This document shows positions 9,362 to 17,770 of a stretch of 64,000 bases of DNA, piece by piece. Each line of letters starts with the position of its first letter. Position 1 is the first letter of the stretch. This DNA is from Comamonadaceae bacterium (GTDB lineage Bacteria > Pseudomonadota > Gammaproteobacteria > Burkholderiales > Burkholderiaceae_C): the NCBI GenBank assembly GCA_027488255.1, contig JAIYBZ010000037.1:62001-126000 (forward strand). Direction: 5' to 3'. Below the pieces are notes generated by a model. It worked only from the letters and a program-made list of their open reading frames with translations, did not search any database and was not told the DNA's origin. Position numbers and translations under genes: made by a program.

Positions 9362-9391
9362 TCATGTCAGTGATATTTCAATTGAATCGGT

Positions 9392-10369
9392 ATGCACGAC
9401 CCCATTGCCCCCTCGTTTCGCACCCTCGACCTGAATTTGCTGCGGGTATTTGACGAAGTCATGGCCGAGCGCAGCCTGACCCGCGCCGCCCGCAACCTCT
9501 CGCTCACGCAACCCGCGGTCAGCAACGCATTGCGCCGCTTGCGCGAGGCGCTGGGGGACGAATTGGTGCGCCGGCACGGCCATGGCGTCGAGCCCACACC
9601 CCGCGCGCTGGTCTTGTGGCCCAGCGTGCGCGAAGCCTTGCGCCAATTGCAAATGGCCATCGTGCCCAGCACCTTTGAGCCGCAAGAGGCGAGCAACACG
9701 TTCATCTTGTCAATGGCCGATGCCACTGCGGCCGAATTGATGGGCAAGCTGGCCCGACAACTGCAAACCGAAGCGCCGAATGTCTCGCTGCGGGTGGTGC
9801 CCCTCACCACCCGCGACCCGCGCAAGCTGTTGACCGAGGGCGTCGCCGACTTGGCGCTGGGCTACTTTCCGGCAGTGCTGACCGATTTGACAGGCCGTGC
9901 ACAAGCCGGCGAGGCCGTGGCGTTTGAGCACCAGCGCTTGTATGCGGGCGAATATGTCTGTGTCATGCGCCAAGGGCACCCCTTGGCTGAGCAGCCCATG
10001 ACCTTGGACCGCTATTGCGCGGCCCGCCATCTGTTGGTGAGCTTTTCCGGACGGCCTTATGGCTTTGTTGACGAAGCTCTGGCCTCTATCGGGCGACAAC
10101 GCCGCATCGTGCTCACGGTGAACCAGTTTTTCACCGCCGGTCAGGTGGTGGTGAACTCGGATTTGCTGACGGTCTTGCCGCGTCACTTTGTGCCCACCAC
10201 CGGCATGAGCGACCAACTGGTGCTGCGCGATTTGCCACTCGATGTGCCGCCGGTGCATGTCGAAGCGCTTTGGCACCGGCGGTTGCAACACGACAGTGCC
10301 CACCAGTGGTTGCGCGCGCAGTTGTTGCATGTGGCCAAAGCCGCTTTCGCCTCAGGAGCCGCCGCGTGA
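9392..10369 (+). CDS. LysR-family transcriptional regulator
   Basis: DNA-binding regulator of 325 residues. The N-terminal winged helix-turn-helix is textbook: LDLNLLRVFDEVMAERSLTRAA (about residues 11-32), then LTQPAVSNALRRLREALGDEL. The remainder is a periplasmic-binding-protein-like effector domain. RTLDLNLLRVFD with VRRHGHGVEPTPRAL recalls the NodD/LinR subgroup that often senses aromatic compounds, but the ligand is unknown. The next gene overlaps it by 4 bases (GTGA), so the metallophosphoesterase is probably co-translated. Confidence 0.88.
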   Translation: MHDPIAPSFRTLDLNLLRVFDEVMAERSLTRAARNLSLTQPAVSNALRRLREALGDELVRRHGHGVEPTPRALVLWPSVREALRQLQMAIVPSTFEPQEASNTFILSMADATAAELMGKLARQLQTEAPNVSLRVVPLTTRDPRKLLTEGVADLALGYFPAVLTDLTGRAQAGEAVAFEHQRLYAGEYVCVMRQGHPLAEQPMTLDRYCAARHLLVSFSGRPYGFVDEALASIGRQRRIVLTVNQFFTAGQVVVNSDLLTVLPRHFVPTTGMSDQLVLRDLPLDVPPVHVEALWHRRLQHDSAHQWLRAQLLHVAKAAFASGAAA

Positions 10370-11241
10370 ACATCCAACTGCTGTCGGACCTGCACCTAGA
10401 AGCCCACCCCGACTTTGTGCCCCGCCCCGCCCCCGGTGCCGACGTGCTGGTGTTGGCGGGTGACATTGGCTCTTACCAAGCCCACTCGGCGCTCACCGCA
10501 TCGGGCGATCACGACTTTGGGCTGGCCCGCTTTTCACCCCTGCACGGCTGGCCCACACCCGTGCTGTATGTGCCCGGCAACCACGAGTACGACGGGCTGG
10601 ACTTTGACGAGGCCCACACCCGACTGCGCGCCACCTGCGAACGCTTGGGCCTGATTTGGCTGGAGCAAACCGTGCTGCCCATGAACGGTGTGCGCTTTAT
10701 CGGCAGCACCCTGTGGAGCGACTTTGACGCTTTGGGCCCGATGGCCGGCCAGACCCCGCCCAAGCCCTTGCCCGCGCATTTCAGCCACCCCAACAGCCTG
10801 TATTCACGCCAACTGAAAGCGCGCGAGAAAGCCTTCAGAGCCGCCAATTACTACTTGCGCAAAACCGGCACCACCCGCCAAGCAGCGCCTTGGTTGGCCG
10901 AACAGGTGCGCGAACAAGCGCTACACAGTCAAGCCTGGCTGAGCGCAGCCCTGGACACGCCGTTTGACGGGCCCACCGTGGTGGTCACGCACTTTGCCCC
11001 GAGCTTGCGCAGTGCCGATCCAAGGTATGGCTTGGTGCCCGGCACCGCCGGTTTTTGCAACGCCCTCGATGCGCTGCTGCCCAAAGCCCGGCTGTGGCTG
11101 CATGGCCACTTGCACTGCCCGGTGGACTACACACACCAAGGCTGTCGGGTGGTGGCCAACCCGCTGGGCTATGCGCACAAAAACGAACAGCTCACGTTTC
11201 AGGCGCAATGCGTGGTGCCCGTCAATCGCGCCACTCCATGA
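10366..11241 (+). CDS. calcineurin-like metallophosphoesterase
   Basis: 291-residue cytoplasmic phosphoesterase. The two-metal site motifs are complete and in order: LSDLHLE (D-x-H, residues 6-12), LAGDIGS (GD), PGNHEYDG (GNHE, about 69-77), VVTHFAPS, and the final LHGHLHCPVDY (GH-x-H). The GTG start at 10366 overlaps the lysR stop and has AGGAG upstream. A longer frame opening at 10270 lies inside lysR and is unlikely. The substrate is unknown. Confidence 0.83.
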   Translation: MNIQLLSDLHLEAHPDFVPRPAPGADVLVLAGDIGSYQAHSALTASGDHDFGLARFSPLHGWPTPVLYVPGNHEYDGLDFDEAHTRLRATCERLGLIWLEQTVLPMNGVRFIGSTLWSDFDALGPMAGQTPPKPLPAHFSHPNSLYSRQLKAREKAFRAANYYLRKTGTTRQAAPWLAEQVREQALHSQAWLSAALDTPFDGPTVVVTHFAPSLRSADPRYGLVPGTAGFCNALDALLPKARLWLHGHLHCPVDYTHQGCRVVANPLGYAHKNEQLTFQAQCVVPVNRATP

Positions 11242-11310
11242 TCTGAGTCAAGAAACCATTTTGTGCTTTCAGTACATTGAAGCTTTATGGCTTTGAACAA
11301 AGGAGCAGGT

Positions 11311-11733
11311 ATGAAAATCTTATTGGCAGTGGACGGCAGCGAGTTCACCAAAAAAATGTTGGCCTATTTGAGCACCCACGCCGAGTTGCTCAGCCCCAGC
11401 AACAGCTACACCTTGCTCACGGTGCAAGCCCAATTGCCACCCCGCGCACGCGCGGCGGTGGGCAAAGAAGTGGTTGAGAGCTACCAGCGCGAAGAGTCCG
11501 AAAAAGTGCTCAGTCCAGTCAGCAAATTTTTACTGCGCCACGATGTGAATGCCAAGGCCTTGGCCAAGGTGGGCCACGCGGGCGAAATCATTTCAAAGAC
11601 CGCCGACAGTGGCAAATTTGATTTGGTGGTGATGGGCTCACACGGCCACGGCACTTGGGGCAACCTGATCATGGGCTCGGTCGCCACGCAGGTGTTGGCG
11701 CACTGCAAAGTGCCGGTGTTGTTGGTGCGCTGA
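11311..11733 (+). CDS. universal stress protein (UspA family)
   Basis: 140-residue UspA-fold protein starting MKILLAVDGSEFTKKML. The ATP-binding type glycine motif VVMGSHGHGTWGNLIMGSVATQVLAH (G-2x-G-9x-G-S/T) is present near residues 108-133, so it probably binds nucleotide. A GGAGCAGGT ribosome-binding site directly precedes the ATG. It is a single gene, transcribed towards the TetR gene, with a candidate shared hairpin between the two. Confidence 0.9.
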   Translation: MKILLAVDGSEFTKKMLAYLSTHAELLSPSNSYTLLTVQAQLPPRARAAVGKEVVESYQREESEKVLSPVSKFLLRHDVNAKALAKVGHAGEIISKTADSGKFDLVVMGSHGHGTWGNLIMGSVATQVLAHCKVPVLLVR

Positions 11734-11742
11734 AGCCACTGC

Positions 11743-11771
11743 GGGGCAACAGGCGCTGTGCGCTGTTCCCC
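11743..11771. terminator. imperfect hairpin between convergent genes
   Basis: GGGG-C-AACAG-G-CGC pairs with GCG-CTGTT-CCCC around a TGT loop, with two single-base bulges. It lies just after the universal stress protein stop and before the end of the convergent tetR gene. The following T tract is weak, so a bidirectional terminator is likely but not certain. Confidence 0.5.
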
Positions 11772-11791
11772 GTGGTCCCTTTATTTAGGGC

Positions 11792-12415
11792 TCAGCGTGC
11801 GCTGAGTCCGTTGAAGCAGGTGCTCATCACCATGTCCAAAATCTCTTCATCGGTGTGCTGCTCGCCCATTTTCAGGAACTCCAGCACCGGGTCGCAGGCG
11901 CGTGCAAACAGGGTGTAAAGCACAGCCACTGGGGGCAATGCAGGGTTGATTTGTCCTTGGGCCTGGGCTTTTTCAATCCAGCCGCCCAGCGCATCACTGA
12001 CTTCCATTAAGCCATCCATATAGTCTTTGCTGGCCATCAAAGTGGCGCGCAAACTCGAGTTTTGGCTGGGCAAAGAGGGCATCAGGCCCTGCAACTTGAG
12101 GGTCATGGTCCAACGGGTCACGGCCTTGAGCTGGTCGATGGGTGCGCCATCGGCGGGCATCGCTTGGATGAATTCTTGCGCCTTGCGCATGGCGGTCACC
12201 ATGGCCGCGCAAGCCAGCTCTTCTTTGCTGGTGAAGTGTTTGTACAGACTGGCTTTGGCAATGCCCACTTCGGCGGCCACCTCGTCCACCGTCATCGCAT
12301 CAAACCCCTTTTCGGCCAACAAACGGTTCACCGACTGGATGATGGCCGACTCGCGGGCGGCCAACATTTGAATCTTGAACGACTTTTTGGGGGGAGTGGT
12401 GGCTGGGGAGGTCAT
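11792..12415 (-). CDS. TetR/AcrR-family transcriptional regulator
   Basis: 207 residues with the N-terminal TetR helix-turn-helix: AAEVGIAKASLYKHFTSKEE (about residues 47-66), preceded by AIIQSVNRLLAEKGFDAMTV. The C-terminal ligand domain is not assignable. TetR proteins usually repress a neighbouring transport or degradation gene, but neither neighbour (universal stress protein, phosphatase) is an obvious target. Confidence 0.87.
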   Translation of the reverse strand: MTSPATTPPKKSFKIQMLAARESAIIQSVNRLLAEKGFDAMTVDEVAAEVGIAKASLYKHFTSKEELACAAMVTAMRKAQEFIQAMPADGAPIDQLKAVTRWTMTLKLQGLMPSLPSQNSSLRATLMASKDYMDGLMEVSDALGGWIEKAQAQGQINPALPPVAVLYTLFARACDPVLEFLKMGEQHTDEEILDMVMSTCFNGLSAR

Positions 12416-12492
12416 GGCTGGATTTTAGTCCTAGAGGCCAAAAAAAGACCCTAGAGTCACTCCTAATCCCCTGCCATTCATATGTTGAGCAG

Positions 12493-14163
12493 TCAGACCT
12501 TTTGTAAACCGGGTACGCCGGACCGGACAAGGTACTGCGCCTGGGTCTTGAACACGCTGTCGGGTCGCACCGGGTAGGGGGTGGTGACGAACTCGGCCTG
12601 CAGGGTGTCGGGCCGCACGTCCAGCACGGTGAAGCCGCGCTCGTCTGAGCGGGCGTGCAGGATGTCCGGGTTGCTCTCACGAATCTGGGCCAGCAACTTT
12701 TCGCCCAAGCCCCGCGAAGTGATCGAGGTGGTGACGATCTCGCTGGCCACTACCGGCGATCGCTCGTCATTGGGCTGCACGCGCAATTGGGCCGCCACAT
12801 TCATGTGCACATCGCCGCCCAAGACCACCACATTGGGCACCCCCGCTTGGGCCACGCTGTTTAAAAATTGGGCACGGGCTTGCGGGTAACCGTCCCAACC
12901 ATCGGTGAAAGCGCTGCGCCCCAAAGGCGTGTTGACGCCACTGGAGCTCATTTGGGTCGATTGGGCCACCAACTTCCAACGCCGGGGGCTGCTCAGCAGC
13001 CCTTGGTTTAACCATTGCTCTTGGGCGGCGCCCCACATGCTGCGCGCCGGATCGGCCAAGGCGTCGCAGCCCATCACCACGCGACCGCCGCCTCGGTTCG
13101 GGTCGGGACAGGCGTGGTGGTCGCGGTATTGCCGGCAGTCCAAGGTCCACACGTCGGCCAATCGCCCCCAGGCCATGCGGTCGTGAATGCGCATCTGGCT
13201 GCGGTTGACCGGGTCGGGCCCAAGCCGCAGGGGCATGTGCTCAAAATACGCTTGGTAGGCTGCTGCTCGGCGGCGCAAAAACACCTGCGCATCGGTGAAG
13301 TGGCGATCCAGGTCGTTGGCGTAATCGTTGACCACTTCATGGTCGTCCCACGTCATGAGCCAAGTGTGCGCGGCGTGACAAGCGCGCAGATCGGCATCGC
13401 TTTTGTATTGCGCGTGCCGCTCGCGGTATTCGTCCAGCAGTTTGGGCACTCCCCCTTGGTGAGGGCGCAACAGGTGCTGCGGGTTGGAGCTTTCGTAGAT
13501 GTAGTCGCCGACAAAAAGCACCAAATCCAAATCGCGTTGCGCCATCTCGCGGTGCGCCAAAAAATAGCCTTGCTCGTAATGCTGGCAAGAAGCCAAGGCC
13601 AGGCGCAAGCGGTCCACCGCATCGTTCACGCCGGGCGTGGTGCGCGCCCTGCCCACGGGGCTGTGGGCCGTGCCACACACAAAACGGTACCAATAAGGCC
13701 GGGCCGGCTGCAAGCCGGTCGCCACCACATGCACGCTGTGGCCACGGCGGGCATCGGTCTGCACCGTCCATTGGCGCACGGGCTGGCGCATGGCGGCATC
13801 GGCAAACACCTCGCACACCACCGACAACGTTTGTCCTTTGAGCGCGGCGTCGGCCTCGCTGATGCGCAAGCGCGTCCACAACACCACACTGTCAGGCCGG
13901 GGCTGCCCACTGGCCACGCCCAAACCAAAGGGGTCGGCCTGCCAGCGCGGGCCGCTGGCTGACGGTTTGGCCCCGCTTTGCGCGCCGGCCAAAGCGCACC
14001 ATGGGGCCAGCGCCAAGGACAAGGCCATGCGGTGCCAATCGCGCCGATTCAGCGGGGCAGTGGCAGCGCGGCGGTGTGAAAAGTCCCAAGCGGTCAACGT
14101 GTCAGATCCAATGAATGAACAGCAAAGCCAATGCGCCCCTGCGCAAATCAGGCCATGCGCCAA
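12493..14163 (-). CDS. phoD: alkaline phosphatase D (PhoD family), Tat-exported
   Basis: Exported phosphomonoesterase/diesterase of the PhoD family. The metal-site motifs are LALASCQHYEQGYF, VGDYIYE (about residue 218), TWDDHEVVNDYAND (about 273) and VLGGDVHMN (about 448), all typical. A twin-arginine signal NRRDWHRMALSLALAPWCALAGA precedes the mature N-terminus, so the protein folds before export. The true start is uncertain: the open frame begins at 14163, but the Tat n-region fits a start nearer 14095 (TTG). Phosphate or organophosphate scavenging is the likely role. Confidence 0.88.
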   Translation of the reverse strand: MAHGLICAGAHWLCCSFIGSDTLTAWDFSHRRAATAPLNRRDWHRMALSLALAPWCALAGAQSGAKPSASGPRWQADPFGLGVASGQPRPDSVVLWTRLRISEADAALKGQTLSVVCEVFADAAMRQPVRQWTVQTDARRGHSVHVVATGLQPARPYWYRFVCGTAHSPVGRARTTPGVNDAVDRLRLALASCQHYEQGYFLAHREMAQRDLDLVLFVGDYIYESSNPQHLLRPHQGGVPKLLDEYRERHAQYKSDADLRACHAAHTWLMTWDDHEVVNDYANDLDRHFTDAQVFLRRRAAAYQAYFEHMPLRLGPDPVNRSQMRIHDRMAWGRLADVWTLDCRQYRDHHACPDPNRGGGRVVMGCDALADPARSMWGAAQEQWLNQGLLSSPRRWKLVAQSTQMSSSGVNTPLGRSAFTDGWDGYPQARAQFLNSVAQAGVPNVVVLGGDVHMNVAAQLRVQPNDERSPVVASEIVTTSITSRGLGEKLLAQIRESNPDILHARSDERGFTVLDVRPDTLQAEFVTTPYPVRPDSVFKTQAQYLVRSGVPGLQKV

Positions 14164-14262
14164 CGGGCATGTTACCCGCGCCCCCGCTCAGGGTGTTGGC
14201 CCCTGGCCCCTGGCCCCGCAAAGGCGACAAGTGTGGCAGCGGGATCGCGGCACAATGCTTGC

Positions 14263-15165
14263 ATGACTGCGCGCAAAGATCATCTGGACGGACTGGCCAT
14301 CGGCACCTTGTTGGCCTGTTGCATGTTTTGGGGACTGCAACAGGTGTTGGTCAAATCGATCATGTCCGAAGTGGCCCCGCTGTTTCAGGCCAGCCTGCGC
14401 TGCATGGGCGCGTGTGTCTTGCTGCTGGTGTGGTGCCGCGTGCGGGGCGTGCGCTTGTTTGAGCGCGACGGCAGCTTGTGGCCTGGGCTCTTGGCGGGCG
14501 GCTTGTTTGCCGCTGAATTTGCCTGCATTTATTTGGGCTTGTTGTACACCTCGGCTTCGCGCTTGACGGTGTTTTTGTACACCGCTCCCTTTTGGGTGGC
14601 CGCGCTGGTGCCGCTTTTTGTCAAATCAGAACGCTTGCGCCCCGTGCAATGGTTGGGCATGGCTTGCGCTTTTGTGGCGGTGGCCTTTGCCATGCGCGAG
14701 GGCTTGAGCGCCAACAACGTGACCAGCGCCAACAGTGCGTTGGGCGACTTGTTGGGTTTGGCCGCTGGGGCCTTGTGGGGCCTGACCACCGTCACCATTC
14801 GGGCCAAAAATCTGACCCGGATTGCGCCCGAAAAATTGTTGTTCTACCAAATCGCCACCACCGCCATCGCCGTGCCTTGGATCTCGGTGGCTTTGGGCGA
14901 AAGCTGGCACTTTGACTGGAGCGGTCTGGCTTGGGGCTCGATGCTGGCGCAAACCGTGATTGGTGCGTTCGCCAGTTATTTGGCGTGGATGTGGATGCTG
15001 GGCCGTTACCCCGCCACCAAGATTTCGGTGTTTGTGTTTTTGACCCCCCTCTTTGCGCTGCTGTTTGGCACTTGGTTGTTGGGCGAAGACGCCACCCCCA
15101 CCTTGCTCGGCGCTTTGGGCTTGGTGGCGCTGGGCATCGTCTTGGTCAACCGCAAGCCGGGGTGA
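14263..15165 (+). CDS. EamA/DMT-family transporter
   Basis: 300-residue membrane protein with ten predicted spans in two EamA halves. It starts MTARKDHLDGLAIGTLLACC; the second half ends TLLGALGLVALGIVLVNR. Family hallmarks include YLGLLYTSASRLTVFLYTAP and the pre-TM10 segment FLTPLFALLFGTWLLGED. The ATG at 14263 is chosen because the first membrane span follows immediately; the frame extends upstream to 14131 without membrane features. It is not a close copy of the EamA gene at 7.8 kb. Confidence 0.83.
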   Translation: MTARKDHLDGLAIGTLLACCMFWGLQQVLVKSIMSEVAPLFQASLRCMGACVLLLVWCRVRGVRLFERDGSLWPGLLAGGLFAAEFACIYLGLLYTSASRLTVFLYTAPFWVAALVPLFVKSERLRPVQWLGMACAFVAVAFAMREGLSANNVTSANSALGDLLGLAAGALWGLTTVTIRAKNLTRIAPEKLLFYQIATTAIAVPWISVALGESWHFDWSGLAWGSMLAQTVIGAFASYLAWMWMLGRYPATKISVFVFLTPLFALLFGTWLLGEDATPTLLGALGLVALGIVLVNRKPG

Positions 15166-15227
15166 CCGCTAGCGGCTTGGGCGGCCCAAGGGCGCATCCC
15201 CGATAATCTCGTTTTTAGATTTTTCTC

Positions 15228-15260
15228 AACCCGCCTGCCCCATCGTCATGGCGGGTTTTC
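15228..15260 (+). terminator. hairpin with T tract upstream of dapD
   Basis: AACCCGCC (15228-15235) pairs perfectly with GGCGGGTT (15250-15257) and is followed by TTC. It lies between the EamA transporter and dapD, 17 bases before the dapD start. It may terminate the upstream transcript or act in the dapD leader. The 14-base loop is long for a terminator. Confidence 0.5.
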
Positions 15261-15276
15261 ATTTGCGGAGCAAGAC

Positions 15277-16254
15277 ATGAGCACTTTCCAAACCACCGGC
15301 GCACGCGCTACGGGCCTGGCCACCATTGCCGCTGATGGCACCGTATTGGACACTTGGTATCCCGCCCCCGAATTGGCCGACGGCATAGCAGCCCGCGGCA
15401 GTGTGCGCCTGACCGAGGCCGAAGCCGTGGCGGCTTTGGGCGCCGATGTCGCCAAAGCCTTGAGCCCTTGCAGCGTGCGCAACGTGACCGTGGTGGCCGT
15501 GCGCACCGAGATCAAAAGCCTGGCCGATGCGCCTGCCGACACCCACGACGCTTACTTGCGCTTGCACCTCTTGAGCCACCGTTTGGTGTTGCCGCACGGC
15601 GCCAATGTGGCCGGTATTTTTGGCCTGCTGGCCAACGTGGCTTGGACCAATTTTGGCCCGTGCGCCGTGAACGAAGTGCCTGCTGCGCGCTTGAAAGCTC
15701 GCGCTTCGGGTCGCGTGTTGGAAGTCAAAGGCGTGGACAAATTCCCACAGATGACCGACTACGTCATTCCCTCAGGCGTGCGCATTGCCAACGCCGACCG
15801 CGTGCGTTTGGGCGCGCACCTGGCCAGTGGCACCACCGTCATGCACGAGGGCTTTTGCAACTTCAACGCCGGCACCTTGGGCGCCAGCATGGTCGAAGGC
15901 CGCATCAGCGCAGGTGTGGTGGTCGATGACGCGAGCGACATCGGCGGTGGCGCCTCCATCATGGGCACGCTGTCGGGCGGGGGCAAAGAAGTCATCAAGG
16001 TCGGCAAGCGTTGCCTGTTGGGCGCCAATGCCGGCATTGGCATTTCGCTGGGCGACGACTGCGTGGTCGAGGCCGGCTGCTACATCACCGGCGGCAGCCG
16101 CGTGCAGTTGCCCGATGGCAGCTTGATGAAAGCCAAAGAACTGTCGGGCAAAAACGGCATCTTGTTCCGCCGCGACTCACAGTCGGGCGCGCTGCACGCC
16201 ATTCCGCGCAACAAGAGCTGGGGCGAACTCAACGCCGAGTTGCACAAAAACTAA
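15277..16254 (+). CDS. dapD: 2,3,4,5-tetrahydropyridine-2,6-dicarboxylate N-succinyltransferase
   Basis: Succinylates tetrahydrodipicolinate in the lysine/meso-diaminopimelate pathway. The protein is 325 residues with a hexapeptide left-handed beta-helix: [20 protein letters not shown], then [20 protein letters not shown] and [20 protein letters not shown]. It belongs to the longer DapD type (as in Pseudomonas, about 340 residues), not the 274-residue enterobacterial type. GGAG lies 9 bases before the ATG. The stop overlaps the convergent bactofilin gene by 4 bases. Confidence 0.9.
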   Translation: MSTFQTTGARATGLATIAADGTVLDTWYPAPELADGIAARGSVRLTEAEAVAALGADVAKALSPCSVRNVTVVAVRTEIKSLADAPADTHDAYLRLHLLSHRLVLPHGANVAGIFGLLANVAWTNFGPCAVNEVPAARLKARASGRVLEVKGVDKFPQMTDYVIPSGVRIANADRVRLGAHLASGTTVMHEGFCNFNAGTLGASMVEGRISAGVVVDDASDIGGGASIMGTLSGGGKEVIKVGKRCLLGANAGIGISLGDDCVVEAGCYITGGSRVQLPDGSLMKAKELSGKNGILFRRDSQSGALHAIPRNKSWGELNAELHKN

Positions 16255-16646
16255 ATCTGGGCGGGCGTATCGCTGATGTGCAGCAATACGCCATGCACCG
16301 CGGCACCGTGCTCGATGGCAATCGAGGCGTAGCGGATGTCCCCCTCCACACGCGAGTGGGGGTGCAACTCGACCCGTTCGCGGGCTTCAATGTGGCCCAC
16401 CACTTGGCCGGCCACCACCACAAAGTCGGCCAAGATATTGCCTTGCACTTGGCCTGTGGCCCCAATCACCACCGTGACGCTTTGCCCCGCCTCGGCTTGG
16501 ATGTCCCCCACGACAGCGCCATCAATCCGCACACTTTCTTTGACGCGCAAATGCCCCAACACTTGCACCTGGGGGCCGATGATCGTTTCAAACTTTTCTT
16601 GACCCCCTTGCAAAGGGCTGAACGATTTTTTGGATTTTCCGAACAC
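16251..16646 (-). CDS. bactofilin family cytoskeletal protein
   Basis: Polymer-forming bactofilin (DUF583) of 131 residues. A short polar head ([16 protein letters not shown]) leads into the beta-helical core. The core has regular hydrophobic/glycine turns such as [20 protein letters not shown], then [20 protein letters not shown] and [10 protein letters not shown]. Bactofilins assemble filaments without nucleotide and localise cell-wall enzymes. The gene lies 13 bases downstream of the M23 peptidase gene on the same strand, a pairing known from cell-shape modules. Confidence 0.9.
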   Translation of the reverse strand: MFGKSKKSFSPLQGGQEKFETIIGPQVQVLGHLRVKESVRIDGAVVGDIQAEAGQSVTVVIGATGQVQGNILADFVVVAGQVVGHIEARERVELHPHSRVEGDIRYASIAIEHGAAVHGVLLHISDTPAQI

Positions 16647-16659
16647 AGCAAGCCCTCCC

Positions 16660-17604
16660 TCAGCGCCGGTCTAGCCACAGCGCTTGCAAGGGCGTCTCTG
16701 GGTTCACGGGCTGGTTTTTGTAAAGGATTTCGTAATGCAAGTGGGGCCCGGTCGAGCGACCGGTGTTGCCTAACAAGCCCAGTGTTTGGCCGCGTTGCAC
16801 CGTGTCGCCGACGGCCACATCGCGGCGGTCCAAATGCGCATAACGGGTGGCGTAGTGGTGCGCATGCGCCACCTCAACCCACTGACCATAGGCCCCCGAA
16901 AACTCCGAACGAACCACCCGCCCGGGCGCGGTGGCCAACACCGGGGCTTGTCGCTGCGCCACCAAATCCAGGCCCGTGTGCACGGCATGGACTTGTGTGA
17001 TGGGGTCAGACCGGAAACCAAAACGGCTGGTGATGCCGTAGTCCCCTGACAAGGGGTTGCTCACGGGCAACAAGGCCCATTTTTCTTGCTCGGTTTGCCA
17101 CGTTTGTCGCAACGACATCACCGCTTGCTCGGTTTGGAACAAGGCATGTTGAGCGGTCGAAAGCGGTGACTCTTGTCGCCATGCGGGCGCCGGCACCCCT
17201 TGCAAAGGCCCCCCTTGCCCACCCCCTCGCCAAGTCACCGAAGGCTTGTCGGTGGCCACGGGCACGGGGCTTTTCCAGCCCAAGCCTTGCAGCCACTGGC
17301 TTTGGTGGGTGTGCAAGGATTGCAGCTCGTTTTGCAGCGCCAGCACCCGTTTTTGCAGCGCCTGAAGTTGCAACGTTTGTTGCGCCTCTAGCTTTTGCAT
17401 TTGGCCCTGGCTGGCCACGCCGCCCATGCTTCGAGCCAGATCGGGAGCCACCTCAACCGCCACGCGCAAGCCCATGAAATGCAACAGCGCCCCCAACAGC
17501 AGCAGGCCAGAGACAATCAACGCCCCCGCCCACCAGAGCCGGCGGGCCGTCCAAGAAAAAGAAACAATGCGGTGCGCCGGACCGCCTATCCAAATGAGTT
17601 GCAT
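16660..17604 (-). CDS. membrane-anchored M23 (LytM) peptidase
   Basis: 314-residue peptidoglycan endopeptidase-type protein. One N-terminal span (LWWAGALIVSGLLLLGALLHF) anchors it in the inner membrane. A coiled-coil-like Gln/Leu-rich stretch (QKLEAQQTLQLQALQKRVL) follows, then the M23 domain from about residue 190. Zinc ligands look intact: H-x3-D in HTGLDLV and H-x-H in GPHLHYEI, with the lead-in SRFGFRSDPITQVHAVH. The start at 17604 has an excellent GGAGG site; the frame extends to 17652 without one. It forms an operon with bactofilin. Confidence 0.9.
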   Translation of the reverse strand: MQLIWIGGPAHRIVSFSWTARRLWWAGALIVSGLLLLGALLHFMGLRVAVEVAPDLARSMGGVASQGQMQKLEAQQTLQLQALQKRVLALQNELQSLHTHQSQWLQGLGWKSPVPVATDKPSVTWRGGGQGGPLQGVPAPAWRQESPLSTAQHALFQTEQAVMSLRQTWQTEQEKWALLPVSNPLSGDYGITSRFGFRSDPITQVHAVHTGLDLVAQRQAPVLATAPGRVVRSEFSGAYGQWVEVAHAHHYATRYAHLDRRDVAVGDTVQRGQTLGLLGNTGRSTGPHLHYEILYKNQPVNPETPLQALWLDRR

Positions 17605-17770
17605 GCGCCACCTCCTCGCAGAAGGCCATGCGCAGGGTGCGCACGCCTTCAATTCATGACAAAGGCAACATCATAGGCAATAAATGTTTCTAAAGAATTA
17701 ATTTATTGGGGGTTTGAGGGGATCAGTCCGCGAAGAAAGAAACGGAATGGGCTGGAGGAAGGTTTTCGAT

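Noticed and set aside
17653..17770. AT-rich stretch upstream of the M23 gene as a second origin-like region
   Set aside because: It has no DnaA box or trio and is short; it is better read as the promoter of the peptidase-bactofilin operon.
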